The position numbers were made by a program, and so were the translations under genes. Positions 1 through 8,077 of a stretch of 57,144 nt of DNA are shown one piece after another (position 1 is the stretch's first letter; every line of letters begins with the position of its first letter). The DNA lies in NCBI GenBank assembly GCA_944322585.1, contig CALUPB010000018.1:1-57144 (forward strand), given 5' to 3'. Below the pieces are notes generated by a model. That model did no database searches. It was not told where the DNA came from and worked only from the letters and a program-made list of their open reading frames with translations. This DNA comes from an uncultured Bacteroidales bacterium. Its GTDB lineage: Bacteria > Bacteroidota > Bacteroidia > Bacteroidales > UBA932.

Positions 1-1231
1 CCTGGCACGCCGGAGTGCCTTCTGTGGCCTGTGCGGGCTGTTCCCGTTCCCGGTCTGTCTGTTTTGCGCAGACCTGGAACGCCGATGAGTTGCGTAACAT
101 TATATATAAGATGACCGGGATGCCGATAAGTGCCATTGTGCTTCCTGCAGGGACGGGAACAGGGGTGGCCCGGGACAGAATGTCAGCCGCAGCCGCACAG
201 GCTCCTCCTGTTGCCATACTGACCGGAAGCACGATCCTGTGTACGGCTGTCCCCGTTATCCGGCGGGCAATATGCGGTGCTATAATCCCGACAAAGCCGA
301 TCGGTCCGCAGAATGCTGTCACTGCTCCGGTCATGATACAGCATCCGGTCAGAGATACCCATCTGATTTTTTCCGGCATTGCTCCGGAAAGCGAGGAGTA
401 TTCATCCCCGAACAGCAGAATGTCCAGTCCTTTGGTCCTGTTGAAGGCCAGACAGGAGCCGATAATCCCTGCAGCAGTGATGACGGCAATTCCGGTGTAA
501 TTGCAGTTGGTAAAGCTGCCTGCGGACCAACTGTAGAATATCCGGAGGCTTTCGGGATCGGCTCCGGACTGCAGAATGGATATTATGGCGTTGACGGCAA
601 AACCCGTCATGACACCGAATATCAGCAGGGTGTCGGTGCCTTTGACTTTCCTTGAAATGTATATGACAAGCAGGGAGACAAGCAGGGCCCCGAGCGAGGC
701 GGCTCCTGCAAGTGAAATCCCTTGCAGTATCCCGTCAATGTCTGGCCGGATGGCGGCCGTCCCTGCGATGATATTCCCGGTCATGTCACCTGCACCAGCC
801 GTTCCTGCGATGATATTCCCGGTCATGTCACCTGCACCAGCCGTTCCTGCGATGATATTCCCGGTCATGTCACCTACACCGCCCGTCCCGGCGATGATAT
901 TCCCGGCCATGTCACCTGCACCGGCCCTTCCTGCAGGTGACGTTATACTGTGGAATATCCTTGCACCTGCCAGCGTCGCTATGGCAGCTCCCAATCCTGC
1001 TCCCGAACTTACACCCATGATATGCGGGTCGGCAAGCGGGTTCCTGAACACGGCCTGCATCTGTGCTCCTGCAAGAGCGAGCAGGGCTCCGGACAGGACA
1101 GCTGTCAGAGTACGGGGAATACGCAATAGCCAGAATACTTCCGCAGGAGCATTGCCACCGGCAATTATGTCACCGGCTGCCGCTATGGATACCAGCAGTA
1201 TACATATGATTATGGTCCGTGTATGCCTCAT
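1..1231 (-). CDS. FecCD-family iron/heme/cobalamin ABC transporter permease, 3' end outside window
   Basis: Reading the minus strand from the ATG at 1231 gives an open frame with no stop before the window edge (410 codons). It has FecCD/BtuC features: a hydrophobic N-terminus, LLRIPRTLTAVLSGALLALA near residues 35-54, RNPLADPHIMGVSSGAGLGA near 63-82, and the late FCGPIGFVGIIAPHIAR segment that is diagnostic of BtuC/FecD/HmuU permeases. This inner-membrane subunit would move a siderophore, heme or cobalamin substrate together with an ATPase and a binding protein, neither of which is in the window. Residues about 102-159, where the family has a short loop, hold four 14-residue repeats (DMTGNIIAGT core). 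A hydrophilic tail continues past the usual C-terminus into the edge. An in-frame stop lies about 12 codons before the chosen ATG. The substrate cannot be told from sequence. Confidence 0.85.
   Translation of the reverse strand, partial: MRHTRTIIICILLVSIAAAGDIIAGGNAPAEVFWLLRIPRTLTAVLSGALLALAGAQMQAVFRNPLADPHIMGVSSGAGLGAAIATLAGARIFHSITSPAGRAGAGDMAGNIIAGTGGVGDMTGNIIAGTAGAGDMTGNIIAGTAGAGDMTGNIIAGTAAIRPDIDGILQGISLAGAASLGALLVSLLVIYISRKVKGTDTLLIFGVMTGFAVNAIISILQSGADPESLRIFYSWSAGSFTNCNYTGIAVITAAGIIGSCLAFNRTKGLDILLFGDEYSSLSGAMPEKIRWVSLTGCCIMTGAVTAFCGPIGFVGIIAPHIARRITGTAVHRIVLPVSMATGGACAAAADILSRATPVPVPAGSTMALIGIPVILYIMLRNSSAFQVCAKQTDREREQPAQATEGTPACQ
762..929. repeat. 42-bp tandem repeat, four copies, in frame within the FecCD permease gene
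   Basis: The copies are 762-803, 804-845, 846-887 and 888-929. The first two are identical and the last two differ at a few positions. The unit is 14 codons, so copy-number change keeps the permease frame. Each copy encodes a Gly/Ala-rich peptide around DMTGNIIAGT. The units abut directly with no spacers. Confidence 0.95.
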
Positions 1232-1305
1232 ATTATGGAATGCCGTCGGCTTTGGTAGGTCAGGCCCGGGTCTCCTTTATCCCGTCGGGTTCCGGATTTG
1301 AAGCA

Positions 1306-1313
1306 CAAAGGTA
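1306..1313 (-). promoter_or_regulatory. Putative -7 box of the FecCD permease gene
   Basis: The minus strand reads TACCTTTG, a full match to the Bacteroidota -7 element TAnnTTTG, about 75 nt before the permease start. I see no convincing -33 TTTG. The rest of the 379-bp gap 1232-1610 holds no gene I can support; a minus-strand frame at 1260-1598 has no recognisable features. Confidence 0.4.
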
Positions 1314-1537
1314 ATGATTCCGGATAATATGTCGTAAGCGGATGGGGATTCCTGCGATGTACAGTTTATTCAAGGCAAAGATGAAAGCCTGCTGCGTTGT
1401 ACGCGGATGAGGATCCCGGACGGGTACGGTCGGCCGGCATGGGGCGGCGCAGGACCGGGATGCATGGACATCAGAGGCTGTTGTTGCACGCCCGGAAAAA
1501 TTTTCATGAAAAATCAGACGGTTTCTTGAATTTTCCG

Positions 1538-1545
1538 TAATTTTG
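1538..1545 (+). promoter_or_regulatory. Putative -7 box of the two-component operon
   Basis: TAATTTTG matches TAnnTTTG and would place the transcript start near 1552, about 60 nt before the response-regulator ATG. A perfect 12-bp palindrome, TTTTCATGAAAA (1501-1512), sits just upstream where a -33 element or an activator site would be. Confidence 0.35.
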
Positions 1546-1610
1546 GAACGGCATCGGGCGGAAATGATGCGGATGCGGATTACGGAACGTGAATTCATCG
1601 GAGTGGCATT

Positions 1611-2288
1611 ATGAAAGTACTTATAGTGGAAGATGAGCTTGCTCTTGTTGAGCTGACGTCAAAGGCCTTGAAAAAGGAAGGTTTCATCGTTGAGACAGCG
1701 ACCGACTACCCGTCTGCGGCAGAGAAGCTTGCAGTATATTCTTATGACTGCGTGCTTCTGGATGTCATGCTTCCCGGAGGAAGCGGACTGGATCTTCTGC
1801 GGCGGCTCAAGGCCGACGGCAACAGGGCCAATGTAATCATTACATCGGCCAAGGATTCCCTTGACGACAAGGTGACCGGGCTCGGACTCGGGGCGGATGA
1901 CTATCTTGCCAAACCTTTCCATATGGCGGAACTCGTGGCGAGGATGCGGAGTGTGGCAAGACGCAGCATGAATGCGGGGGATTTCGCCTTTGTCTTCGGC
2001 AATGTCTCTTTAGAGCCGGATACGGGGCGGGTGACGGTAGCGGGGCAGGATGTCCTGCTGCTGAAGAAAGAGTTCGACATTCTGAAGTATTTCATCCAGC
2101 GCCCGGAACATATCGTGGACAAGGCTGTGCTTGCGGAAGCTGTGTGGGGAGATCATGTCGACCAGGCGGACGACTTCCAGTTCGTCTATGCGCAGGTGAA
2201 GAATCTCAGGAAGAAACTTGACGGCGCAGGGGCCGACATAGAGATACGGTCGGTCTACGGGTTCGGCTATAAACTGATAAACAGGTAG
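1611..2288 (+). CDS. OmpR/PhoB-family response regulator
   Basis: The 225-residue protein has a receiver domain (about 1-115) followed by a winged-helix DNA-binding domain (about 128-222). Acidic residues E7/D8, the phosphoacceptor D51 (in LLDVMLPG), the Thr/Ser of IITSAKD and K101 (in DYLAKPF) are all present. The C-terminus has the OmpR-type VYAQVKNLRKKLD recognition region and ends in VYGFGYKL. It would bind DNA after phosphorylation by the kinase encoded 35 nt downstream. Length and domain order are normal for the family. The target genes are unknown; the secreted PepSY-like gene after the kinase is a common partner of such pairs and may be regulated by it. Confidence 0.92.
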   Translation: MKVLIVEDELALVELTSKALKKEGFIVETATDYPSAAEKLAVYSYDCVLLDVMLPGGSGLDLLRRLKADGNRANVIITSAKDSLDDKVTGLGLGADDYLAKPFHMAELVARMRSVARRSMNAGDFAFVFGNVSLEPDTGRVTVAGQDVLLLKKEFDILKYFIQRPEHIVDKAVLAEAVWGDHVDQADDFQFVYAQVKNLRKKLDGAGADIEIRSVYGFGYKLINR

Positions 2289-2323
2289 ACCTGCAATCAT
2301 CTCCCGAGGATGTCTTATGGCGG

Positions 2324-3670
2324 ATGCCGGAGAAAGGGCGGCAGAAGCCGGTTACATGGCGGAACCTGTTGTCAGGCGGATTTAAAACCGATAGAATGAA
2401 GTTAGCGACAAAAATAATTCTCGGACTGTCTGTCCTTGTCTTTATCGCCCTCGGCGTATGGGGGACTGTGTTCTATTATTCGTTTCTTGCCGAACTGACG
2501 CACGAACTGGACGAGACCCTGGATGATTATTCCGAGGACATCATACTGTGGTCGCTGGCAGGAGAACCGCTCCCGTACTCTGATGCCGTTGCATACAATA
2601 CATTCGAACTGAAAGAAGTCACTCCTGAATATGCGGCCGCCAACAACAGGATTACATACTGGGAATCCGTGACATATATCCAGAGTCAGGACGAGGATGT
2701 CCCTGCCAGAAACCGCAGATGCATATTCATGGATGCCAGGGACCGGTATTATGAACTTACGGTGTCAGTCCCTACCGTGGAGAGGGATGCCGTTTCGGAA
2801 CATATCCTGAAATGGACTGTCATACTGTATGTCCTGCTCCTTCTGGCCATAGTCGGGATTGCGTTGACGGTGGTGAGCCGGAATCTGAGACCGTTGGATG
2901 CCATGCTCAGATGGTTTGACGACTATTCCCATGGACATAAGCCCGGCCCGCTGCCTTATGACAGGCATGTGGTGGAGTTCAGAAGACTGTCGGAAGTGGC
3001 ACAGGAGGCTGTCCGGAGGCTGGAAGCCCGGAATGAAGAGCAGAAAGCATTCATAGGCAATGTCTCGCATGAACTCCAGACTCCGCTTGCCGTATGCAGC
3101 GGCCGGATAGAGATGATGCTTGCCGATCCCGACATTACGGAAGCCCAGGCAGTGGAGCTTATGAAACTTGCCCGCTCTCTCAGGGATGTCAGCCGTCTCA
3201 ACAGGACATTGCTGATGCTGCACAGGATTGAGAATGACAGGTTCCCTGAATCCGAACGGGTGGATTTCCTTACTCTTGTGGAAGAAGGCATCGGAATATA
3301 TTCCGAGATTTATGCTTCCAGGGAAATCCGTACTTCCATCTCTGCCGAAGACCATTTTATGTTTGATATCAACCCCCAGCTTGCCGGGATGCTGACAAAC
3401 AATCTTCTCAAGAATGCTTTTGTCCACAGCGACAAGGGCGGGGCAGTGTCAGTATGTATGGATTCCGGCGGATTCACAGTCTCCAACGCCGGCGCCGGGG
3501 CCCTTGACGGGGAGAGGATATTCACCAGATTCTACCGTCAGTCATCCGATACGGAAGGTTCTACGGGGCTTGGCCTTGCCCTTGCGGATTCCATTTGCCG
3601 GAACTATGGCCTTGCTCTTTCCTACGCCTGGTCGGACGGGCAGCATCATTTTTCCGTCCGCAAGTCATAG
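2324..3670 (+). CDS. Membrane sensor histidine kinase
   Basis: The protein has 448 residues from the ATG at 2324. An alternative start at 2396 (Met25) would begin just before the first membrane segment and is also plausible. Order: TM1 about 28-52, a periplasmic region of about 110 residues, TM2 about 162-185, a HAMP-like linker, HisKA with the phosphoacceptor in VSHELQTPL (H249), then HATPase with the N box NNLLKNAF (about 359-366) and the G box TGLGLALADS (about 414-423). It autophosphorylates and passes phosphate to the regulator encoded just upstream. The periplasmic domain is not one I recognise, so the signal is unknown. No terminator is evident after the stop. Confidence 0.9.
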   Translation: MPEKGRQKPVTWRNLLSGGFKTDRMKLATKIILGLSVLVFIALGVWGTVFYYSFLAELTHELDETLDDYSEDIILWSLAGEPLPYSDAVAYNTFELKEVTPEYAAANNRITYWESVTYIQSQDEDVPARNRRCIFMDARDRYYELTVSVPTVERDAVSEHILKWTVILYVLLLLAIVGIALTVVSRNLRPLDAMLRWFDDYSHGHKPGPLPYDRHVVEFRRLSEVAQEAVRRLEARNEEQKAFIGNVSHELQTPLAVCSGRIEMMLADPDITEAQAVELMKLARSLRDVSRLNRTLLMLHRIENDRFPESERVDFLTLVEEGIGIYSEIYASREIRTSISAEDHFMFDINPQLAGMLTNNLLKNAFVHSDKGGAVSVCMDSGGFTVSNAGAGALDGERIFTRFYRQSSDTEGSTGLGLALADSICRNYGLALSYAWSDGQHHFSVRKS

Positions 3671-3728
3671 AAGTTGTCTTGAATTTCCGGAAACAGCTTT
3701 TTAATAAGAAAAATTTTTCACGTTTCAG

Positions 3729-3757
3729 TTTTGTTTCAGAATCCGCCTGTACTTTTG
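3729..3757 (+). promoter_or_regulatory. Putative promoter of the PepSY-like gene
   Basis: TACTTTTG at 3750-3757 matches the Bacteroidota -7 box, and TTTTG at 3729-3733 could serve as -33, although the 16-nt spacer is shorter than the usual 19-21. The start would fall near 3764, leaving a leader of about 65 nt. Confidence 0.35.
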
Positions 3758-3829
3758 TCCCCGGAAACTGAAACAGACATCTCCGTCAGGTTCCGGGCAA
3801 GAAACATTAACCTTTTAAATTTTTGGAAT

Positions 3830-4264
3830 ATGAAAAAGATTGCATTGTTCTTCGCTTCTGTCATGGCATTTGCCGGTGTGGCATCAGCAGATGACAAGCC
3901 TATCACTTTCGAACAGCTTCCTGCCAAGGCACAGCAGTTCATCAAGACCAATTTCCCACAGGAGAAGATCGCGTTTACATCATTGGACAAGGACATATTC
4001 GGAGATACGTATGACGTTCTCTTCGCAAGCGGCACCAAACTGGAGTTTACAGACAAGGGAGAATGGAAAGAGATAGAGTGCAAGTATTCTACGGTTGACG
4101 AGAAATTCATTCCTGAGCAGATCCGGAAATATGTGACCGATACCTATCCGGGAACAAAGTACGTCAAGATAGAGAAAGGAAAGAACGGATATGAGGTGGA
4201 GCTTACCAACGGGCTCGAACTCACTTTCGACCGGAATTTCGTCCTTATCGATATCGATGACTGA
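3830..4264 (+). CDS. Secreted PepSY-like protein (DUF2874 type)
   Basis: The protein has 144 residues from the ATG at 3830. The frame stays open upstream, but the hydrophobic signal peptide (MKKIALFFASVMAFAGVASA) starts exactly here. After cleavage near residue 20 it has two similar repeats, one beginning FEQLPAKAQQFIKTNFP and one FIPEQIRKYVTDTYPG, each followed by beta-strand-rich sequence ending in G-x-(K/E)-L-(E/T)-F. This is the two-repeat layout of the PepSY-like/beta-lactamase-inhibitor-like periplasmic proteins common in Bacteroides. Function in the family is poorly known. It follows the two-component genes and has its own promoter candidate and a terminator. Confidence 0.8.
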   Translation: MKKIALFFASVMAFAGVASADDKPITFEQLPAKAQQFIKTNFPQEKIAFTSLDKDIFGDTYDVLFASGTKLEFTDKGEWKEIECKYSTVDEKFIPEQIRKYVTDTYPGTKYVKIEKGKNGYEVELTNGLELTFDRNFVLIDIDD

Positions 4265-4330
4265 GAAACAGTCACCGGACGGCTTATGACGATGTTCCGG
4301 ATTTTCTGAAACTCCGTCATGCATTTTATC

Positions 4331-4367
4331 GGGATATGTCTGAATTCATTCGGGCATATCCCTTTTT
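4331..4367 (+). terminator. Rho-independent terminator after the PepSY-like gene
   Basis: An 8-bp perfect stem (GGGATATG 4331-4338 with CATATCCC 4355-4362), with a further GAAT/ATTC pairing inside, is followed directly by TTTTT. Confidence 0.8.
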
Positions 4368-4439
4368 ACATTTTGAAATTTTGCTATCTTTACAGTTTGT
4401 GTCCGGATACCGGAAGAATGAAAAGGATTGACGCAGAGT

Positions 4440-6041
4440 ATGGAGAATGTATTGCTGATCATTGTCGCTGCGGTGGCCATAGTGGCTGCCGTTGCCGTGT
4501 ATTTCATAATGGCCGGGGTTGCTGGAAGGCAGGCCCGTGATTTCGGGAAGAGGGAAGAGGAATTCAGGATGAGGGAAAGCGAATTCAAAGAACGGGAAGG
4601 ACGGTATGAGTCGCAGCTGACGGAAGCCGGGATCCGGGACCGGCATTCGGGGGAGAGGATAGAAGCCCTGCTGAGGGACAATGCCTCATTGGAGGCCAGA
4701 CTGCAGGCGAGCGAAGACAATGTGAAGCAGTTGCGGCAGATGCAGAAGGAAACGGAAGAGAAACTTGCCGCACAGCACAAGGCGGCGGAAGATCGTATAG
4801 AGAGTCAGCACAAGGCGGTGGAGGAACGGCTGGAAAATCAGCGCAAGGCTTCAGAGGAAAGAATGGAAAGCCAGCACAGGGAGGCTTTGGCGAGGATGGC
4901 GGAACAGCATGCACGGGAACTGGAGCAGATGAAGGAGAATTTCAAGGTGACGGCTTCGGAAATCCTGTCCGCAAACAGCAGGGAGTTCAAGGAGCAGAGC
5001 GCAGGGAAGATAGCGGATCTTCTCGGGCCCGTAAGGGAGAAGTTCGATGAGTTCCGCAAAAGTGTCGAGTCTTCGGAAAAGACCTCGGTGGCCGTCAAGA
5101 CTTCTCTTGAAGAGCAGATACGCAGTCTTGTCGAGCAGTCCGGCAAGGTGGGGGACGAGGCCAGGAACCTTGCCAATGCCCTGACAAGCCGCTCTAAAGT
5201 GCAGGGCGATTTCGGTGAAATGATACTCAAGGACATACTTCTCAATGCCGGCCTCGCGGAGGGCATCCATTTCCAGTGTCAGGGGGTCATGACGGATGAA
5301 GACGGCCGTGAGATAAAGAGTGACGGGGGGAAGACCATGATTCCCGATGTGCTGGTCTTCTATCCCGACAATACCATGGTAGTAATAGATTCCAAAGTCA
5401 GTCTGACCGATTATGTGGCATATGTTTCGGCTTCGGATGAGAATGCGCGGGACAAAGCCGCCGCCAGGCATATGGAGAGTGTGCGCAAGCATATCAATGA
5501 ACTGGCGGACAAGAACTATGCATCCTATGTCCCTTCCGGAAAAAGGAAGGTCGACTATAACATAATGTTCATTCCCAATGAAGGGGCATTCCAGCTGATG
5601 CTGGAGAAAGCTCCGAGGCTGTGGCAGGAAGCCAGGGACAGGAATGTCCTGATCGTCAGTCAGATGACCCTTCTGATAGTCCTCAATATGATTCAGATGG
5701 TATGGAAGCAGGCGGAAAGAGAGAAGAATGTGGACAATATAGTGGCTGCCGCTTCGGAACTGATGGGGCAGCTGGGCGGCTGGCTCGATATTTATGCCGG
5801 CATAGGGGACAGGATCGCGCAGTTGTCGAAGGCATATGGAGAGAGTACGGACAAATTGTCCGGGTCGAGGCAGTCCGTAATCCAGAAGATAAGGAAACTG
5901 GAGAAGCTCGGTGCGGCCCCGAAACGGGGGGCGGTGAAGACGGCATCCCGGAAGTCTGTTCCGGGTTCGGTCATTCCGGCTGTCTTTGCGGATGCTTTAC
6001 CTCCGGAGGTGACAGACGGCGATACCGCGGCTGATGCATGA
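4440..6041 (+). CDS. rmuC: RmuC-family DNA recombination protein
   Basis: The protein has 533 residues from the ATG at 4440; a TTG four codons earlier is possible but less likely. It has an N-terminal membrane anchor (about 4-25), a long charged coiled coil (about 30-190) and the RmuC nuclease-like domain (about 230-470). Visible family motifs are QGDFGEMILKDIL, MVVIDSKVSLTDYV (PD-(D/E)xK-like core), IMFIPNEGAF and a LGGWLDIYAGIGDRI stretch. RmuC limits certain DNA inversions in E. coli. Residues about 104-158 are five consecutive 11-residue repeats (E-x-R/K-hydrophobic-x-x-QHK), a hendecad coiled coil. The C-terminal 45 residues are low complexity. It stands alone between the PepSY-like gene and the korA promoter. 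Confidence 0.9.
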   Translation: MENVLLIIVAAVAIVAAVAVYFIMAGVAGRQARDFGKREEEFRMRESEFKEREGRYESQLTEAGIRDRHSGERIEALLRDNASLEARLQASEDNVKQLRQMQKETEEKLAAQHKAAEDRIESQHKAVEERLENQRKASEERMESQHREALARMAEQHARELEQMKENFKVTASEILSANSREFKEQSAGKIADLLGPVREKFDEFRKSVESSEKTSVAVKTSLEEQIRSLVEQSGKVGDEARNLANALTSRSKVQGDFGEMILKDILLNAGLAEGIHFQCQGVMTDEDGREIKSDGGKTMIPDVLVFYPDNTMVVIDSKVSLTDYVAYVSASDENARDKAAARHMESVRKHINELADKNYASYVPSGKRKVDYNIMFIPNEGAFQLMLEKAPRLWQEARDRNVLIVSQMTLLIVLNMIQMVWKQAEREKNVDNIVAAASELMGQLGGWLDIYAGIGDRIAQLSKAYGESTDKLSGSRQSVIQKIRKLEKLGAAPKRGAVKTASRKSVPGSVIPAVFADALPPEVTDGDTAADA

Positions 6042-6099
6042 GATGCCGGTATGCGGCTGGAGGGAGCGGATAAATTCCGAATTAAAATCCTTTGCTGTC

Positions 6100-6130
6100 T
6101 TGACAATGATAAAAACAGTTTCTAACTTTG
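6100..6130 (+). promoter_or_regulatory. Promoter of the korA-korB block
   Basis: TTG at 6100-6102, a 20-nt spacer and TAACTTTG at 6123-6130 match the Bacteroidota -33/-7 consensus in sequence and spacing. Transcription would start near 6137, about 33 nt before the korA ATG. Confidence 0.65.
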
Positions 6131-6169
6131 ATAGCCAATTGCGAAAGTACATAAAACAATTTAACGGAT

Positions 6170-8008
6170 ATGCAACACAAAGTAATTGATGCCAAGGATG
6201 TTGTGATAAGATTCGCCGGAGATTCCGGAGACGGTATGCAGCTTACCGGATCTCTTTTCGCGAATATGTCGGCAGTCTACGGCAATGAGCTGTCTACTTT
6301 CCCGGACTTCCCCGCCGAGATACGTGCCCCGCATGGGACAGTGTCCGGAGTTTCCGGGTTTACGGTACACATAGGCAGCGAACATGTAAGTACTCCGGGC
6401 GATTACTGCGACATGCTTGTCGCGATGAACCCGGCGGCCTTGAAGACCAATGCAAAATGGCTCAAAAGGACGGCTTTGGTTCTTGTGGACGGAGACGCAT
6501 TCGACAGTCAGGGACTTGCAAAGGCCGGTTTCAAGGGAGACGACCCGTTTCAGGAACTGAACATCGGTGACAGGACCATCATTTCCGCTCCGATTTCTTC
6601 CCTTACCGAGGAGAGTCTGAAGGACAGCGGACTGGATCACAAGTCGGTGCTCAAGTGCAAGAACATGTTCACGCTCGGGATGGCATGCTTTATCTATGGC
6701 CGGCCGATGGAATATATTTACGGTTATTTGGAGAAGAAGTTCGGAAAGAAACATCCGGAACTTGTGGCTCCGAACAGGAAAGTGCTTTTCGACGGGTATA
6801 ACTATGCCTCCAACATACAGGCTATCCCCAATACCTATCATATTGAACCGGCCCGCATGAAACCGGGACTGTACAGGAACATTACAGGCAACCAGGCCGT
6901 GGCCTGGGGGCTTATGGCAGCATCTGAGAAATCAGGGCTTCCTCTTTTCTGCGGCTCCTATCCTATAACTCCGGCAACCGCCATACTCGAAGAGCTGGCT
7001 CTTCATAAAAGTCTGGGAGTGACGACTCTTCAGGCAGAAGATGAGATAGCTGGAATATGTACGGCGATAGGTGCGGCCTTTGCCGGAGACCTTGCAGTGA
7101 CGACCACTTCGGGTCCGGGACTTTCCCTCAAGTCCGAAGCCATGGGGCTTGCAGTGATGACTGAACTTCCGATAGTGATAGTCGATGTGCAGAGGGCTGG
7201 ACCTTCCACGGGTATTCCTACCAAGACCGAACAGACGGATCTCAATCAGGTCCTGTACGGACGTAACGGTGAATGTCCCGTAGTGGTGATGGCGGCGCAT
7301 TCTCCTGCGCATTGTTTCGATGCCGCATTCAATGCGGCGAAGATCGCCCTGGAGCACATGACACCGGTAGTCCTGCTTTCCGAAGGCTTCCTCGGTAACG
7401 GCTCGGAACCGTGGAGGATACCTTCGATGGCAGACTATCCTGAGATAAAGCCTCCGTTTGCAGTTGAGCGCGAAGGCAGGTTTTCCCCGTTCGAACGCGA
7501 TCCGGAGACCATGGTGCGCAAATGGGCTGTTCCCGGAATGGCAGGATTTGAACACAGGGTCGGAGGCCTGGAGAAAAACCATCAGGGAGTCCTTTCCTCT
7601 GCGCCCGAGAATCATGAACTCATGGTGAAGGAGAGGGCTGAAAAGGTTGCCCGGGTGGCGGAGGTCATACCTCTTCTCGAAATCGACGGTCCGGAAAGCG
7701 GAGACCTTCTCGTTGTCGGCTGGGGAGGAACCTACGGACACCTGAGTTCTGCAGTGGCCCAGGTAAGGGAAGCCGGCAGGAATGTAAGCTATGTCCATTT
7801 CGATTACATAGACCCTCTTCCGAAGAATACTGCGGAAATATTCTCCCGGTTCGGAAAGATCTTCGTCTGTGAGCTTAACAGCGGACATTTTGCCGGCTAT
7901 CTGAGGTCTGTGATGCCGCAGTTCGGCTATCTTCAGTACAACAAGGTGCAGGGGCAGCCGTTCCTCGTCCAGGAACTCTTCTCCGCTATAATGTCGGTAT
8001 CGAACTGA
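6170..8008 (+). CDS. korA: 2-oxoacid:ferredoxin oxidoreductase, fused gamma-alpha subunit (KorA type)
   Basis: The protein has 612 residues. The first ~190 are the gamma domain (FAGDSGDGMQLTGSLFANM, then FPAEIRAPHGTVSGVSGF). The rest is the alpha/pyrimidine-binding domain (GSYPITPATAILEEL, the TTLQAEDEIAGI glutamate motif, TTTSGPGLSLKSEAMGLA, RAGPSTGIPTKTEQTDL). It pairs with KorB encoded 69 nt downstream to decarboxylate a 2-oxoacid oxidatively to its acyl-CoA with reduction of ferredoxin. The fused gamma-alpha plus small beta layout is that of 2-oxoglutarate oxidoreductases of anaerobes. Substrate assignment to 2-oxoglutarate rests on this layout and on the glutamate dehydrogenase gene next door; other 2-oxoacids are possible. 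Confidence 0.92.
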   Translation: MQHKVIDAKDVVIRFAGDSGDGMQLTGSLFANMSAVYGNELSTFPDFPAEIRAPHGTVSGVSGFTVHIGSEHVSTPGDYCDMLVAMNPAALKTNAKWLKRTALVLVDGDAFDSQGLAKAGFKGDDPFQELNIGDRTIISAPISSLTEESLKDSGLDHKSVLKCKNMFTLGMACFIYGRPMEYIYGYLEKKFGKKHPELVAPNRKVLFDGYNYASNIQAIPNTYHIEPARMKPGLYRNITGNQAVAWGLMAASEKSGLPLFCGSYPITPATAILEELALHKSLGVTTLQAEDEIAGICTAIGAAFAGDLAVTTTSGPGLSLKSEAMGLAVMTELPIVIVDVQRAGPSTGIPTKTEQTDLNQVLYGRNGECPVVVMAAHSPAHCFDAAFNAAKIALEHMTPVVLLSEGFLGNGSEPWRIPSMADYPEIKPPFAVEREGRFSPFERDPETMVRKWAVPGMAGFEHRVGGLEKNHQGVLSSAPENHELMVKERAEKVARVAEVIPLLEIDGPESGDLLVVGWGGTYGHLSSAVAQVREAGRNVSYVHFDYIDPLPKNTAEIFSRFGKIFVCELNSGHFAGYLRSVMPQFGYLQYNKVQGQPFLVQELFSAIMSVSN

Positions 8009-8077
8009 CGTACATATGGGTCATTTCCCTTTGTTTTACATCCAATCATAGCAGAACCATTGAAACTGACATTGAAT

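Noticed and set aside
762-929. CRISPR array
   Set aside because: The 42-bp units abut without spacers, lie inside a coding frame and have no cas genes nearby.
1232-1300. Cobalamin riboswitch before the permease gene
   Set aside because: GGAGACC occurs on the minus strand, but the bases on both sides do not match the B12 box and the required upstream helices are not evident.
15-1301. Plus-strand frames (15-500, 239-655, 576-1301, 722-940), including one with a repeated Cys-Asp-Asp-Ile peptide
   Set aside because: They are antisense to the clear FecCD permease on the minus strand; the repeated peptide is just the shadow of the 42-bp repeat.
1260-1598. Minus-strand frame of 112 residues as a gene
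   Set aside because: Arg-rich, no recognisable features, and it would overlap the permease promoter region.
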